Source: Parasitella parasitica (taxonomy: Eukaryota > Mucoromycota > Mucoromycetes > Mucorales > Mucoraceae). Taken from it: a DNA stretch of 50,958 nt. The notes beneath the pieces were generated by a model. That model searched no databases and had not been told where the DNA came from. It saw only the letters and a list, made by a program, of their open reading frames with translations. This document shows positions 41,444 to 50,958 of this stretch, one piece after another (the stretch's first letter is position 1; every line of letters begins with the position of its first letter). The DNA lies in assembly GCA_025201805.1 (NCBI GenBank), contig MU619397.1:13278-64235 (forward strand), read 5' to 3'. The translations under genes were made by a program, and so were the position numbers.

Positions 41444-43173
41444 CTAATTGTTTTTGATGGACGGACAAGAGTTTGTTCGTAAATTGACATTCTTTGGTGC
41501 AAAACCTTGCTCCCAAGCCAGTAAATAATCCCAATGAGGGTTGACATGATCTTCAGTCTTGTAAGTCCAATAAAACCATCCTATACCAGCTTCATAGGCA
41601 TCCATTTGCTTCTCCATGAATTGCAACAAGAAATTTTTGTATTCAGGTGTAAACGCTGTCCAGTCGTCGACACCAACACATGAGCATGTTGGACACACAG
41701 GCGCTGTTGGTGCTCCTTCTTGCTCAAGAGTCCCGTCAAATCGAGCGCCCAATCCTACGCCATTCAGATATTTGGCACAATCATTTGTAGCGACAGAAAA
41801 TTCGCCCACCATCGTAGGACCCACATGGATAGACGCTTCCCCAATGTCTTTTTTCCATGCTGTACAGGGAAACTCTGATTGCTGGGTTCTGGGCATCGAT
41901 ACAAGGCCATTATTAAAGATCATGTATAAATGAGTTTCCAAAATAACGCGTTCGTATTGCTTTCCAAAAAAGCCATTCCATGCACTAAGAGGGAAGAAAC
42001 CATCGTGGTAAGTTAACAGGGGGCCACGACCAGGACCGAGCAATTTGCGGATAGCATTGTAGCTTTTTTGATACCAATTTTTAACCTTGACAGCAGGGAT
42101 TTTCATCATCGCAGGTTCATTCAAGACGCCAAATAAAGGGACAACGTTAGACCACTCGGGTTTATCAAAGAATCTTATCATTTCAGTTGCAATTTGAAGA
42201 GTTCTATCGCCATTGGACTCGCCCTCGGTACCGTTCAAGAAGCCGACCATGCCTGATTTACCAGAGTGATTCCAGCCATTTTGTGACCCAGGAGCAGTAT
42301 GCAATTCTACCATGACACGGAGCCCATACTTTCTAGCCCACTGAATACCTTGTAGCAAGTATTGCCAGGAGATAAATGGAACATACGGCTCATCAGATAA
42401 AACTTGAACTGCCCAATGTCCTGTAGGGATACGAACATGATTGAATCCCATTTCGGCGATCCTCTTGAAATCGGCTTCCGTTACAAACGTATCATAATGA
42501 TTTTGTAATTGCCTCTTGGCTTCCTCGGGTCCCAGTTTCTCGCATAGACTCCATTCGTCGACTACTGTTTGATTTGGACCAAATTGTTCGAATATTTTTG
42601 GCGTAATAAAGGGCTCAAGTACAAGCCATCCGCCTAAATTAATGCCACGGATACGATCCTCGGCGTTGTACCGAAAAGGCTTGTTGAGGGCAGGAGTGAA
42701 ATTATGGGCTTGAACTGAATCATCAAAAGGATCTTTGTAGTCTGGCGATCCAGGTGTAATAAGGTGAGGATTGCTGCCTGGATTGTTACGGGATGATCTT
42801 TGCTGATGCTCATCTTTTGCACTAATGCCAAAGACGACCAGTGGGATGACAATTGCAGCCAAAACGAGCAATGTTATAGACGTTACAAGTAATGCCACTC
42901 TAGTTTTGTTTGACTTGAATTTTCCCCATAATGTGGTGGGAGCAGAAGGAGGATTAACACCGCCAGGAACACTAGAATGTGTTTGATGTGTCGAAGTATT
43001 CGCCTTGATTTTCTCATCAATGTCAATGTGATTGATGCTTGGCTCTCTTGATAAAGCCCAACTCACTGGATCTGCTTGTTGCTTGTAATAGCTCTCTTGT
43101 GAGTTTATATCTATGGTGGTAGTATTAATGTTTATATTCAGTCCACATATATAAAACTATGCATACTTTGCAT
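41444..43173 (-). CDS. Membrane-anchored exo-beta-1,3-glucanase (GH5)
   Basis: Two exons, 43173-43167 (only 7 nt, ATG CAA A) and 43110-41444 (557 aa). The open frame alone has no ATG at its start, so the tiny first exon with a GTATGC donor is inferred; it gives MQNINSQESYYKQQ. A hydrophobic segment, VALLVTSITLLVLAAIVIPL, at about residues 75-95 marks a type II membrane protein. The GH5 domain has RGINLGGWLVLEPFITP, FNHVRIPTGHWA, VELHTAPGSQNGWNHSG, the acid/base Glu in GVLNEPAM and the nucleophile Glu in TMVGEFSVATND. It resembles ExgD/Exg-type enzymes that trim or remodel cell-wall beta-1,3-glucan. Its 3' end faces the riboswitch region. Confidence 0.88.
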
Positions 43174-43417
43174 TGCAAACTGAATAATTCTGGAGAAACA
43201 AGAGAGAGAGAAACAAGGTAAGGAATTGAAGATATTGTCTAATTTTCATTTCGACGCCGAAAGAACAGACAGTTTGTTTGTTTTTCATTTTAGAACAGTA
43301 TAAAATTTTATGTATACAATAGCAAACAAACTTGATGTCTGTGCACTGTATATTGCGAATGGTGAATTTAGGTGTATTTGTTTATTGAAATTAAAAATTA
43401 AGAAAATTAGGCGAAAT

Positions 43418-44202
43418 TTAACAACATCCACCAGATTGTTTGGGTTCGAGAGAGGCACCTTGGCCAACCCTGACAGTGGGTTTAGCCTGAGATTGCTGCA
43501 TAGTTGAACCCATTCTATCCTTGATTTGCTTAGCCATAGTCAAGAAAGCTTGTTCAACATTGGTAGCGTCCTTGGCTGAGGTCTCCAAAAGAGATATGTT
43601 GATTTGTTCAGCAAAATCTTTTGCTTCTTCAGAATCAACCATCTTTTTATCAACTAAATCACTTTTGTTACCAACCAATAACTTGTTGACTCCTTCAGCT
43701 GCATATCTATCAATCTCTTGCAACCATTGCTTCACATTATCGAACGAATCTTTATCAGTAACATCATAAACAACAATGATACCATGTGCTCCTCTATAAT
43801 AAGATGAAGTGATTGTGCGGAAACGTTCTTGCCCAGCAGTATCCCACTAAGAAAAAATTAGATTCTTTCATTTTCATCATTGTTGAAACAAGTAACACTT
43901 ACAATCTGTAGTTTTACAGTTTTCCCTTCCAATTCTATAGTTCTGATTTTCTATATTTTTCAAACCTTTTAACAACATAGCACATAAATCCAAATATATA
44001 AAAATATTACAAAATCGACACCAATAGTAGAAATATAGCTCTCGGTGTATGTATCGTCAGCAAAACGAAGCAAAAGACAGGATTTTCCAACTCCAGAGTC
44101 GCCAATGAGCAAAAGTTTAAACAAATAATCGCTATTTATCATGTCAATACACACAGTTTTTTAACTTTTTTGCTTCTATAATACTTACTACTCGGGGTTC
44201 AT
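43418..44202 (-). CDS. YPT1: Rab GTPase Ypt1/Rab1
   Basis: Four exons: 44202-44189, 44131-44011, 43950-43903 and 43846-43418 (203 aa). It begins [20 protein letters not shown], identical in style to Ypt1/Rab1. G-motifs: GDSGVGKS, Thr of [24 protein letters not shown] (NKxD) and ETSAKDA (ExSAK). The C-terminus SGGCC is the double-geranylgeranylation site. Ypt1 controls ER-Golgi transport and autophagosome initiation. The first exon is only 14 nt and the third 48 nt. It is in tandem with the glucanase gene on the same strand, with 244 bp between. Confidence 0.97.
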
Positions 44203-44855
44203 TTCTTTCTTTTATATTGTTTTGGTATTTTACAAGAAAAGAAAGACTATTTGTATATTATAAAGAACTCGCTCTTTGATAAACGCCTTTGCTTGTGCTT
44301 GCACCGGCTACTCAAAAATTTAGGGCAAAGAGTCACGATACACCCTTTCAAACCAATCATACAAGTGCATGACATGGTTTGTGTTACATTTTTGTTGGAT
44401 AATATTGCATAGCAGCAAAGAAGGAAAAGAGATTAGCACACACATTATGTTGCTTTGGAAACAACACTTTGATATAGGGTAGTCATGGAAACAAAAATAG
44501 CGGATTCCAGACCTCACTGATTAATCAAAGAGATTGTTTAAACGACATGAATATGAAACTAGTCATTTCATTTGGATGTAGACACACAAAATAACCGCTT
44601 TTTTTTTCTTTCATAACCTCCCTCTTCCTCGACTATATTTAGGCTTGGCATCACTGCCATAAAATTCAGATTACAACCAAACTTTTTTCCTATGATCTTA
44701 GAGTTTATTTGATAAGAGATAATGAAATATACCTCGCTTTTTTTCTAGAATTAAAATTTGATTTGTATCTTGTTTTATGAGGTATGTAAATGATGTATAT
44801 AATAATATAAACAGAGTTCTGGCAATATTGCAAATTGGCAAGAGGCAAATTTGTA
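44203..44855. other. Upstream region of YPT1 and AT-rich DNA
   Basis: It holds the YPT1 promoter and AT-rich sequence. No gene or RNA was recognised. Confidence 0.4.
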
Positions 44856-45230
44856 CTACATGTCAACAGGTCGAGGGCCAAAATTTACAACCCTTTTCAA
44901 CATTTCATCATCATCAACGTTTTTGTATGAATTACTGTCTCTAATTGCATCGTATGGCACTAATACGAAGCAACACTGTTAGTTATCTTTACGCTAATGC
45001 AACAAAAGAAACACATGATAGACAAATAATCACGCGTTCACACTCTGACATGAGTAACTTTATTCTATAACAAATTATGAACATGAACACCAGTTCCTCC
45101 TTGATTAACCCTAAACACATTCAAAATGAATTAACGGAGCAAGTACCTAGGCATTTTCAACTACTTGAAGAAACACGTCCCTACGAGATGTAGAGAAGAC
45201 ATGCGCTTTAGCTACAATCTCATACTATGA
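44856..45230 (-). pseudogene. Unassigned gene fragment
   Basis: The minus strand gives EIVAKAHVFSTSRRDVFLQ (about 45210-45150), then stops and a break, then CFVLVPYDAIRDSNSYK and DDEMLKRVVNFGPRPVDM, ending at TAG 44856-44858. The last block is about 38 codons, follows an acceptor-like CTAACAG and looks like a true C-terminus. No family was recognised, and the pieces could not be joined in phase without stops. Confidence 0.3.
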
Positions 45231-45553
45231 TATAAATACACTTGTACTAAGCAATTTCTTCAAATATCTTATACCACTAAATTAAATTTTCATTAAAAAT
45301 CCCACTTTTATGCCTTTACTTATTTAGATGGGCTCTAAGTCAAACAAATCTGTATGTAAACATATCACATTTTGATTCACTGATATAGTGGAGTATCACA
45401 TGTCTATTGCTATAAGACAGAATTAGATACAGTTGACTGATTAATTTTGTCAGTTTAAAAAAGATGAATGTCGTTTGGCAAAAAACAAATGTCACTAGCC
45501 TAAGAAAAAATATCTGTTGGCTCATCAATTAGTTTCAAAAGTACGTACCTGCA
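45231..45553. other. AT-rich spacer
   Basis: AT-rich DNA between the unassigned fragment and the Fanzor-like relic. Nothing is supported. Confidence 0.4.
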
Positions 45554-47251
45554 TTAAATAACCAGGGCGTTAACCTTGGTGGAAAGTTTCTGTTTTTGTT
45601 GTCTTGAGAAAATTGTCGGTCGTCTGCCTGTTTCCCTCAAGAATATTAAAATCCTTCTGAAGTTTAATACAGCTGCAAGATCTCGATTCCATAGTCGGTT
45701 TTCATTGCTTGAACACATACTGCTTCGACATCTTGAAGAAGGTCATTTTTCATAATCCAATGTTACGTGAGTTTATATATACTTTTTTGACCTTTTTAGG
45801 CCATGACACTTTACAGTGAGCATTTCGTGGTGTTGATTTGGCTCTAGGGTTTTGGATTGTTTAAAGCTTGCCGCCACAGCCTGGGCAGTACAAAGATGTC
45901 TTGTATTCGCCAATGGGATAAACTTTATAACCATTCTTTTGCAGCATCTTGACTGGGGGCTCTTTTCAGGAGGTATCGCAGCTCTGTTTAATGATACTGG
46001 CACCAACTCCATCAGTTTCAAGAGTACCTTTGAAGCTTAAAGATCCTTGACTATAGATCCCCAGTTCTCGAGTTGACTCCTTGGCATCAAAGATTTCCTG
46101 CTTTGAATAATATGGTGGTGGATAATCTTGTTGTCTAACGTCATGTAGCAAGGAATAAACGTTGTTCTTGACGGGAAACAGAAAAATTGCTTTAGCTGCA
46201 CCGATTCAAACAATTCAGCAAGTTTAAGAAAGGCTTTGAAGTGGTTTTCTGGATTAGCCTTTACATCGTAGAAGATTGAGCCCATTTTAAACTTGTAATT
46301 TTCTGGGTATGCCGACAAGAAAGTTTGTACTTTTGATTTTGATGATTCATTCAAAATATCAACGTTGGGCATGCCTTTTTTGGTTACAGCTTGTATAACT
46401 TGGGTTACAGGGACTGTAAGCCTTTTGTCGTATCGCTTCTTTAATAGCTTCTTCACTAAACGCATTGGACGCCATTTCTTTACGGATGGTATCCGCTCTT
46501 TCTTTTTTTTCACAGAGCTTATTTAGTAGAGTTCGCAATCTATTTCCAAAATGGGTCTTTATGTTGTTAAGATAGGCAGTTTGGATCTTGGTGCACTCAT
46601 ATAGTGCTATTTGTTGAGCATTCACCAGTTTGATTGGAGTATAATTCGCGTCTTCCAAGTAAGATTGTTGATATTTTGCTATGAACTTCCTTTACTCTGC
46701 AGTCGTGTCTTTAAGCTTAACAGACCTGCGGGTAGTATTTTGGATCAGAGACAAGAACACTTCCACAAAGAATTCTTTTCGTGGCCAGTTCTTCCAAGAA
46801 CATGTATTTTGAAAAAGCAAATGTGTGAGTGATGACTGTATAAGTAGTATTCACTAGATTATACAATGGCTGCAAACATTCTGGTTTCCTCACCTTTTTT
46901 CTTGTTTTATCATCAAAGCTTTTCGTTGTAGAACCAGGTTTGGTAGCAGTAGAGTCAGACTTGGAAGCATTAACATTGGGTACATTCATGAAACTATCTG
47001 GTTGTGTAGTCTTGCTTGATTCACCTATCATTAAACCTTGAGCATAGGTGTTACCAATTTCGTCTTTGGCCCTCTTTCTTGCAGAATTGTCGCTTTGTTT
47101 ACCTATGTAATGGGTGTTTAAAATGCTTTGACTCTTCAACACTTATGAATATAATGTGATAATACATACTTCTTTTTCTAAAGGTTACTGATAGCTGAAA
47201 ATCATCGCCTGAATTGTCGGTTATAATTTTTTCATATGTGTCTACCATCAT
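45554..47251 (-). pseudogene. Relic of a Fanzor/TnpB-like (OMEGA) nuclease gene
   Basis: It reads from ATG 47251 (MMVDTYEKIITDN) through an intron (GTATGT to TACATAG) into a basic, disordered N-terminus. A shift near 46785 and an in-frame TAA near 46690 lead to RKFIAKYQQSYLEDANYTP and a helical region (IKTHFGNRLRTLLNKLCEKK). More shifts lead to VTQVIQAVTKKGMPN, NHFKAFLKLAELFE and DVRQQDYPPPYYS. SLSFKGTLETDGVGASIIK corresponds to the segment before RuvC-I. A large deletion follows, then VYPIGEYKTSLYCPGCGG (zinc-finger CxxC preceded by the EY-TS signature), KCHGLKR and NRDLAAVLNFRRI (RuvC-III NRD), to the stop at 45554. The RuvC-I Asp and RuvC-II Glu regions are missing. The family call rests on these motifs; the copy is dead. 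Confidence 0.65.
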
Positions 47252-48531
47252 AGCTTAAATTAGTAACGTTTTGATCCGCTTCTGTTCTTAAAAGACTTCT
47301 CTTCAGAGCAAGGAGTAGAAGTATCCTTCCGACTTTACTTCATCTGTACTTTTCTGAAGGGAATAGTTATTTATACATTATGTCTTCAGAAAACTAGTTT
47401 AAAAAAGAAACGAATGTGTAGAAAAAAAACAAGACAAAAAATATTTATGGCGGATGCATTGTAGGTTCTAGTAACGACAATATGTGCTTTTGAATATGAC
47501 AATTATTTTTGTCGAAATCGACATCTAATTTTGAGGAAACACCATTTATTTTTTTCCAATAGACGTTTATATTCCAATAAACGCCATTTGTTTTTTCAAA
47601 ATGGACAAAATTTACTGGTTGCACTGTATACAAAGAGTCCATCAGATGGGCATTTAAGTCATCCCAGCAGAATATTTATGCTGTAGTGGTACAATCGACA
47701 CATAGGGTAACATCACTAGTAAAAAAAAAAGGGTAGTGGAGTTACTGGATTTTGGGTAACTTGCGACTACACATAACTCTAAAGGACGAAATTATCAATT
47801 TTATGGTGGTTCTAGATTGTAGGTATATCAATTCAGTTTAGTGTATGATAGATGAGGGAGATTGAATCCATTATTTTTTTCACACTGGATATTCAGTGAT
47901 TGACATGGCGGAAGGTTTTAAAAAATCAAAGGTTGATGCCGTCGATGATTTTAGCCTGCTTCCCACAAATTAACAAATGAAGCTAAGTTAAACTATACAA
48001 TACCACAATGTAAGCGAATTAACAATTCGAGCCAAGCACCGAGAGTCTGATAAAATAAAGCTGCCAAAGAGTTTCACTTTTACTTGTAACACATCAAAGG
48101 ATGTATTACACACATTTTTTGCATTAGGGTTCTGCTGTCTAAGTGCATAACGTAAATTATGACTATCCATGATAAACCGTAAGACCCTTGGACTGAGACT
48201 CTGATGTGAGACCTTGCCATTTTATTGATATAACACCACCTCACACCAATATGAGCAGTATGTGATGGAAGTAAAAGCCGTACCCAAAGCTGTAGATCGC
48301 TGTAGTAGTAGTTGTGTATAATTGTGGTAGGTTGACATAACAAAACAAGAACAAAAGGCATGAATTTACCCAAGAGAATTGCAACTTGTTGCTGACCTTG
48401 CTTCTTCATACAATAGATAAATTGCTCTGGTATACATGCAGTTAGTTCGACATGAGCAGTATATTTCGAAGGTAACCATTAAAAACCTCTAGAAATCCTG
48501 AAAAACCAGTTTAAAAAGGGATACCAAACAT
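47252..48531. other. AT-rich region without recognised gene
   Basis: 1.28 kb of AT-rich DNA with short open frames only. A short palindromic patch with repeated AAACACCATTTATTTTTTTC/AAACGCCATTTGTTTTTTCA-like units lies at about 47532-47600. Nothing else is supported. Confidence 0.35.
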
Positions 48532-48903
48532 TCACAATTCATTTTGTGTTAATGCTCTAGCTCGTTTACGCTTGTTCTTGGACTTCGATTTCTCGCGAGG
48601 CAATCTTTCTTGTGCTGTGATCGCAATAAGATCGTGTAATGATTGACCACTTAATTTGGCAAATGTCATAAAACAACGGCTATGTTCACAATCAGGATCA
48701 GAAAATAAAGTGTGAAGTTGGAGAATTAGTTTGAAACTCAAATACAAGGCAGGTTTTTACGATCAATGTGATTATTATTCAAGGATTGCATGTCAATTAG
48801 AAAAATTGCTGTAGATCTTGACCCACAAATATCACAATTAGGTTTTTTCTGTTCTGATTGATTCTCGGAGCTGGCCTTGGGCTTTTTTTTAGTAGATAAA
48901 TGC
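48532..48903 (-). pseudogene. Unassigned cysteine-containing gene fragment
   Basis: The minus strand reads SENQSEQKKPNCDICGSRST (about 48885-48820) with CxxC, then in another frame HTLFSDPDCEHSRCFMTFAK, LSGQSLHDLIAITAQERLPR and a basic KSKSKNKRKRAR tail, ending at TAG 48544. The Cys/His spacing hints at a zinc-binding domain of an element protein. The pieces do not form one frame. Confidence 0.3.
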
Positions 48904-49226
48904 AGTTAGCAATTCGATTTATCAGGAAAATACAAACTATTTCAGAAAGAGATTGGAAAGTGGATATTTCATAGCATTAAGCAGTGTACCGGTACAATGG
49001 ATAAAGGAGAATAAAAAATCCGCTTCGAAACGCAAGGATTTTTTGTTTCAATATTATCTTCTTTTGCCATAGCATTGTCATCAATTATCTTACAACGAAT
49101 GGAAAAAACGATTGCCACTGAATCAATGTCAATGTTATTTACAACAAATATCGCCCAATCTCTCGTTTTGGCACCACCATCACCGTAAATTGATTGCATT
49201 ATCCATCCCAACGAGCAGGGACCACC
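48904..49226. other. Spacer with unassigned minus-strand open frame
   Basis: An 80-codon open frame (48969-49211, -) contains MGWIMQSIYGDGGAKTRDW and FSIRCKIIDDNAMAKED. I cannot assign it; it may belong with the fragment at 48.5-48.9 kb. Confidence 0.25.
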
Positions 49227-49959
49227 TACGCAAGTATAAATTGATATTGTGAGGTATACATGGGAACATGTATCTGAGATACTTTTAGATACGGGTGATC
49301 CAGCAATATCTGCTCCGTATGCTTTTTTTTTTTTTTAGCTTTTTACGATGCATTATTTAAATTGGATCCTTCATTAAAACCACTGTTGACAAATATATTT
49401 CAACAAGCAAGAGCATTAGCTGGTATGCTTTCTTATATAGCAAGAGCACCAAGCGTCACAGGGCCAAAGAAAGCTCGATTAAAAACGTTAAAAACTGAAA
49501 ACTATACCAGTGAATCGGAAAGACTGCCAACCATTCGAGAAATTAATGCCAAAAAACGAAAAGAGACCAATGCAACCGCTTTTCCATAGTTAGTTTGTAG
49601 TGTAACTACCAATAATGATTCAGAAGAAAAGAACGATAAAGAAGGAGATCCAGAGAGGCTGGTAAACAAACTTTGAGAATTAGGTGCAATGCATTATTTT
49701 TACATTATGGAGCCTAAATATTTGACATTGATGGGGCAAGCTCTACTCTCGGCTTTGAAACTTAGACTGGGAAAGGAATTTATACCAGAAGTGGCAGAAG
49801 CTTGGACAAAAGTAAGTCGCTGATTTGAAAATAGACACGTTTAGATTTCGACAGCAGTTTTGAATCGTTGAGGCACATGCTTATGCTGCTAACCAAATAA
49901 AAATTGGCTTGAAATCACAAGCAGTTTCGAAAAAGGAAAACGGAAATCGGCTACAGTAA
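49227..49959 (+). pseudogene. Globin-domain pseudogene
   Basis: One reading frame from 49227 gives IDIVRYTWEHVSEILLDTGD, a poly-T run (about 49325-49338) and AFYDALFKLDPSLKPLLTNI with QARALAGMLSYIARAPSV. These match helices A-E of globins, including the invariant Phe of helix C/CD. Two in-frame stops follow, TAG 49587-49589 and TGA 49674-49676. Beyond them, DPERLVNKL*ELGAMHYFY, MEPKYLTLMGQALLSALKL and EFIPEVAEAWTK match helices F-H, with HYF/GA-H the proximal His area. A GTAAGT-GAG intron (49812-49872) joins to AHAYAANQIKIGLKS and a stop at 49957-49959. The frame is otherwise uninterrupted, so inactivation looks recent. Intact globins of this kind bind haem and oxygen or nitric oxide. No 5' exon with ATG was found. 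Confidence 0.65.
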
Positions 49960-50628
49960 AGACGAATTTTCCTTCAAAAGATGCTCATCACAAAATTAGT
50001 TCGAGATCAAATTGGTTAATTCAATAAATTGTTGTGCCAGTGTCAAAGGGCGCAACAAAATGTTATGTAAATGTTATTTTATAAGAAGTAATAAAGTCTT
50101 TTTTGAATAAAACCAAATGCAAAACTGAAGACTGATGTATACGCACTGCTACATCTTCACTATATCAATTCCTACAAGTACTACGTTTGCTGGTTTACTG
50201 CGAATATATTATATGATTGTATCAGATACGAATAAGTATAATAAATAAGACTTATCTGACCCCATTAAGCCGAGGACATGCCCGAGGACTCCTGCTTAAA
50301 AGTGTCCCGATGACAATAAATAACTCCTACAAATAAGGCTATTTAATTGGCCATGATCCATCTTTACTGTCCTGAGTGTGTTTGTTGTGAGTGTTTGTTT
50401 AATTTTTGGCATTTTGTGATTCAAAGTATACATTTCACATTCAAGCTATTAGATATAAGACAAACCTTTGAGTAAGACATCCTTGGCACATTTTTTTTAC
50501 TGTAATACGCCGGTTTTGACTTAAAAACATACTCAAGTTCCATCTTCGAATATAAATACTGCTGAATTACACATACAAGTTTAAATATATAGTACCTAAA
50601 ATTTTAATTATCTCAGTAACAAGCAAAA
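49960..50628. other. Upstream region of the Crypton-like gene
   Basis: AT-rich except for a GC-richer patch at 50255-50320 with a repeated CCGAGGAC motif (about 50271 and 50282) and GTCCCGATGAC. This may be a promoter or terminal sequence of the following element. No RNA gene is recognised. Confidence 0.35.
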
Positions 50629-50958
50629 ATGTATGATCCCAAAAACGCGATTCCCCAATTCCATCCTTCCGGAAATGCTGAAATGGATTTAAGAATGAGA
50701 GCATCTCAACAACGAATCCATCAAGCAAGACGAGATCATAGACCCAAGAATACCGCAAACACTTATGAGGGTATGCAACAAGAATTTCTAGCTTTTTGTG
50801 ATCGAAATTTTGGGTTAGAAGATCCCACAAGGCATACTGTTACTGGATCCAAGGTTGCGTTTTACATCGAAAAAGAGGTATTAACAAAACTATAAGCATT
50901 TGTTCAATGTCTAATGGTTTTCTTTCACCACAGCTTTCTCAACGCAAGAAATTAAGAC
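50629..50958 (+). CDS. Crypton-like tyrosine-recombinase protein, 5' part (partial)
   Basis: Exon 1 is 50629-50877 and exon 2 starts at 50934, running off the window edge. The N-terminus MYDPKNAIPQFHPSG is followed by an Arg/Gln-rich helix and NTANTYEGMQQEFLAFCD, then TVTGSKVAFYIEKE joined to LSQRKKLR. An N-T-x-x-T/Y...EF-x-x-W/F-C helix followed by a V-T-x-x-K-V segment is typical of the core-binding domain of Crypton-type tyrosine recombinases and related eukaryotic proteins. The catalytic R...HxR...Y half would be outside the window, so the call is tentative. The intact frame and splice sites suggest it may be functional. Confidence 0.45.

Noticed and set aside
50255-50320. tRNA or small structured RNA in the GC-richer patch
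   Set aside because: No cloverleaf or A/B box could be made; only the repeated CCGAGGAC is notable.

Overview
The window looks like nuclear DNA of a filamentous fungus of the Mucoromycota (Mucorales-like). The evidence is many short spliceosomal introns (mostly 42-98 nt, GTAAGT-like donors), compact gene spacing, typical fungal proteins (Ypt1, Sec18, Yck-type casein kinase, Osh3-like OSBP, Ubc6, Zap1-like zinc-finger factor), and decayed mobile-element families of kinds seen in early-diverging fungi. Species is not assigned. No rRNA, tRNA or CRISPR array was recognised.

Layout. 0.7-1.7 kb: XPG/FEN1-like PIN nuclease. 2.4-6.1 kb (-): WD40 plus inositol polyphosphate 5-phosphatase fusion. 6.4-8.3 kb (-): DUF726/TMCO4-like hydrolase. 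8.7-10.1 kb (+): eight-finger C2H2 factor, tail-to-tail and overlapping by 4 nt with Ubc6-like E2 (10.1-11.0 kb, -). 11.2-12.2 kb (-): monoglyceride-lipase-like hydrolase. 12.4-13.6 kb (-): frameshift-riddled gene remnant. 13.7-16.8 kb (+): Osh3-like oxysterol-binding protein. 17.9-22.0 kb: a 4,129-bp palindromic element with two 1,653-bp arms and a PD-(D/E)XK-like nuclease gene. 22.3-23.9 kb (+): glycerol kinase. 24.0-24.4 kb (-): Yippee-like protein. 24.6-28.4 kb (-): 18-exon MSH5. 28.8-31.1 kb (+): Sec18/NSF. 31.8-33.7 kb (+): Prp39. 33.8-35.5 kb (-): BRCT protein (Rtt107/Brc1-like). 36.0-37.4 kb (+): casein kinase I. 37.7-38.85 kb: decayed, rearranged relative of the palindromic element. 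39.3-40.8 kb (+): sugar transporter, followed by a TPP-riboswitch-like RNA in a probable intron with no recognised downstream gene. 41.4-43.2 kb (-): membrane-anchored GH5 exo-beta-1,3-glucanase. 43.4-44.2 kb (-): Ypt1. 44.2-50.9 kb: an AT-rich graveyard with a Fanzor/TnpB-like relic, a globin pseudogene, unassigned fragments, and the 5' part of a Crypton-like tyrosine-recombinase gene running off the edge.

The left and middle parts are ordinary housekeeping genes (membrane traffic: Ypt1, Sec18, OSBP, 5-phosphatase, casein kinase; lipid metabolism: lipase, DUF726, glycerol kinase; meiosis and DNA repair: MSH5, BRCT protein). They do not form an operon-like unit. The most unusual content is the palindromic nuclease element with its relic relative, the orphan riboswitch-like RNA, and the Fanzor relic.

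Exon coordinates were worked out by hand. Each spliced model was checked for reading phase and splice dinucleotides, but nothing was searched against a database.
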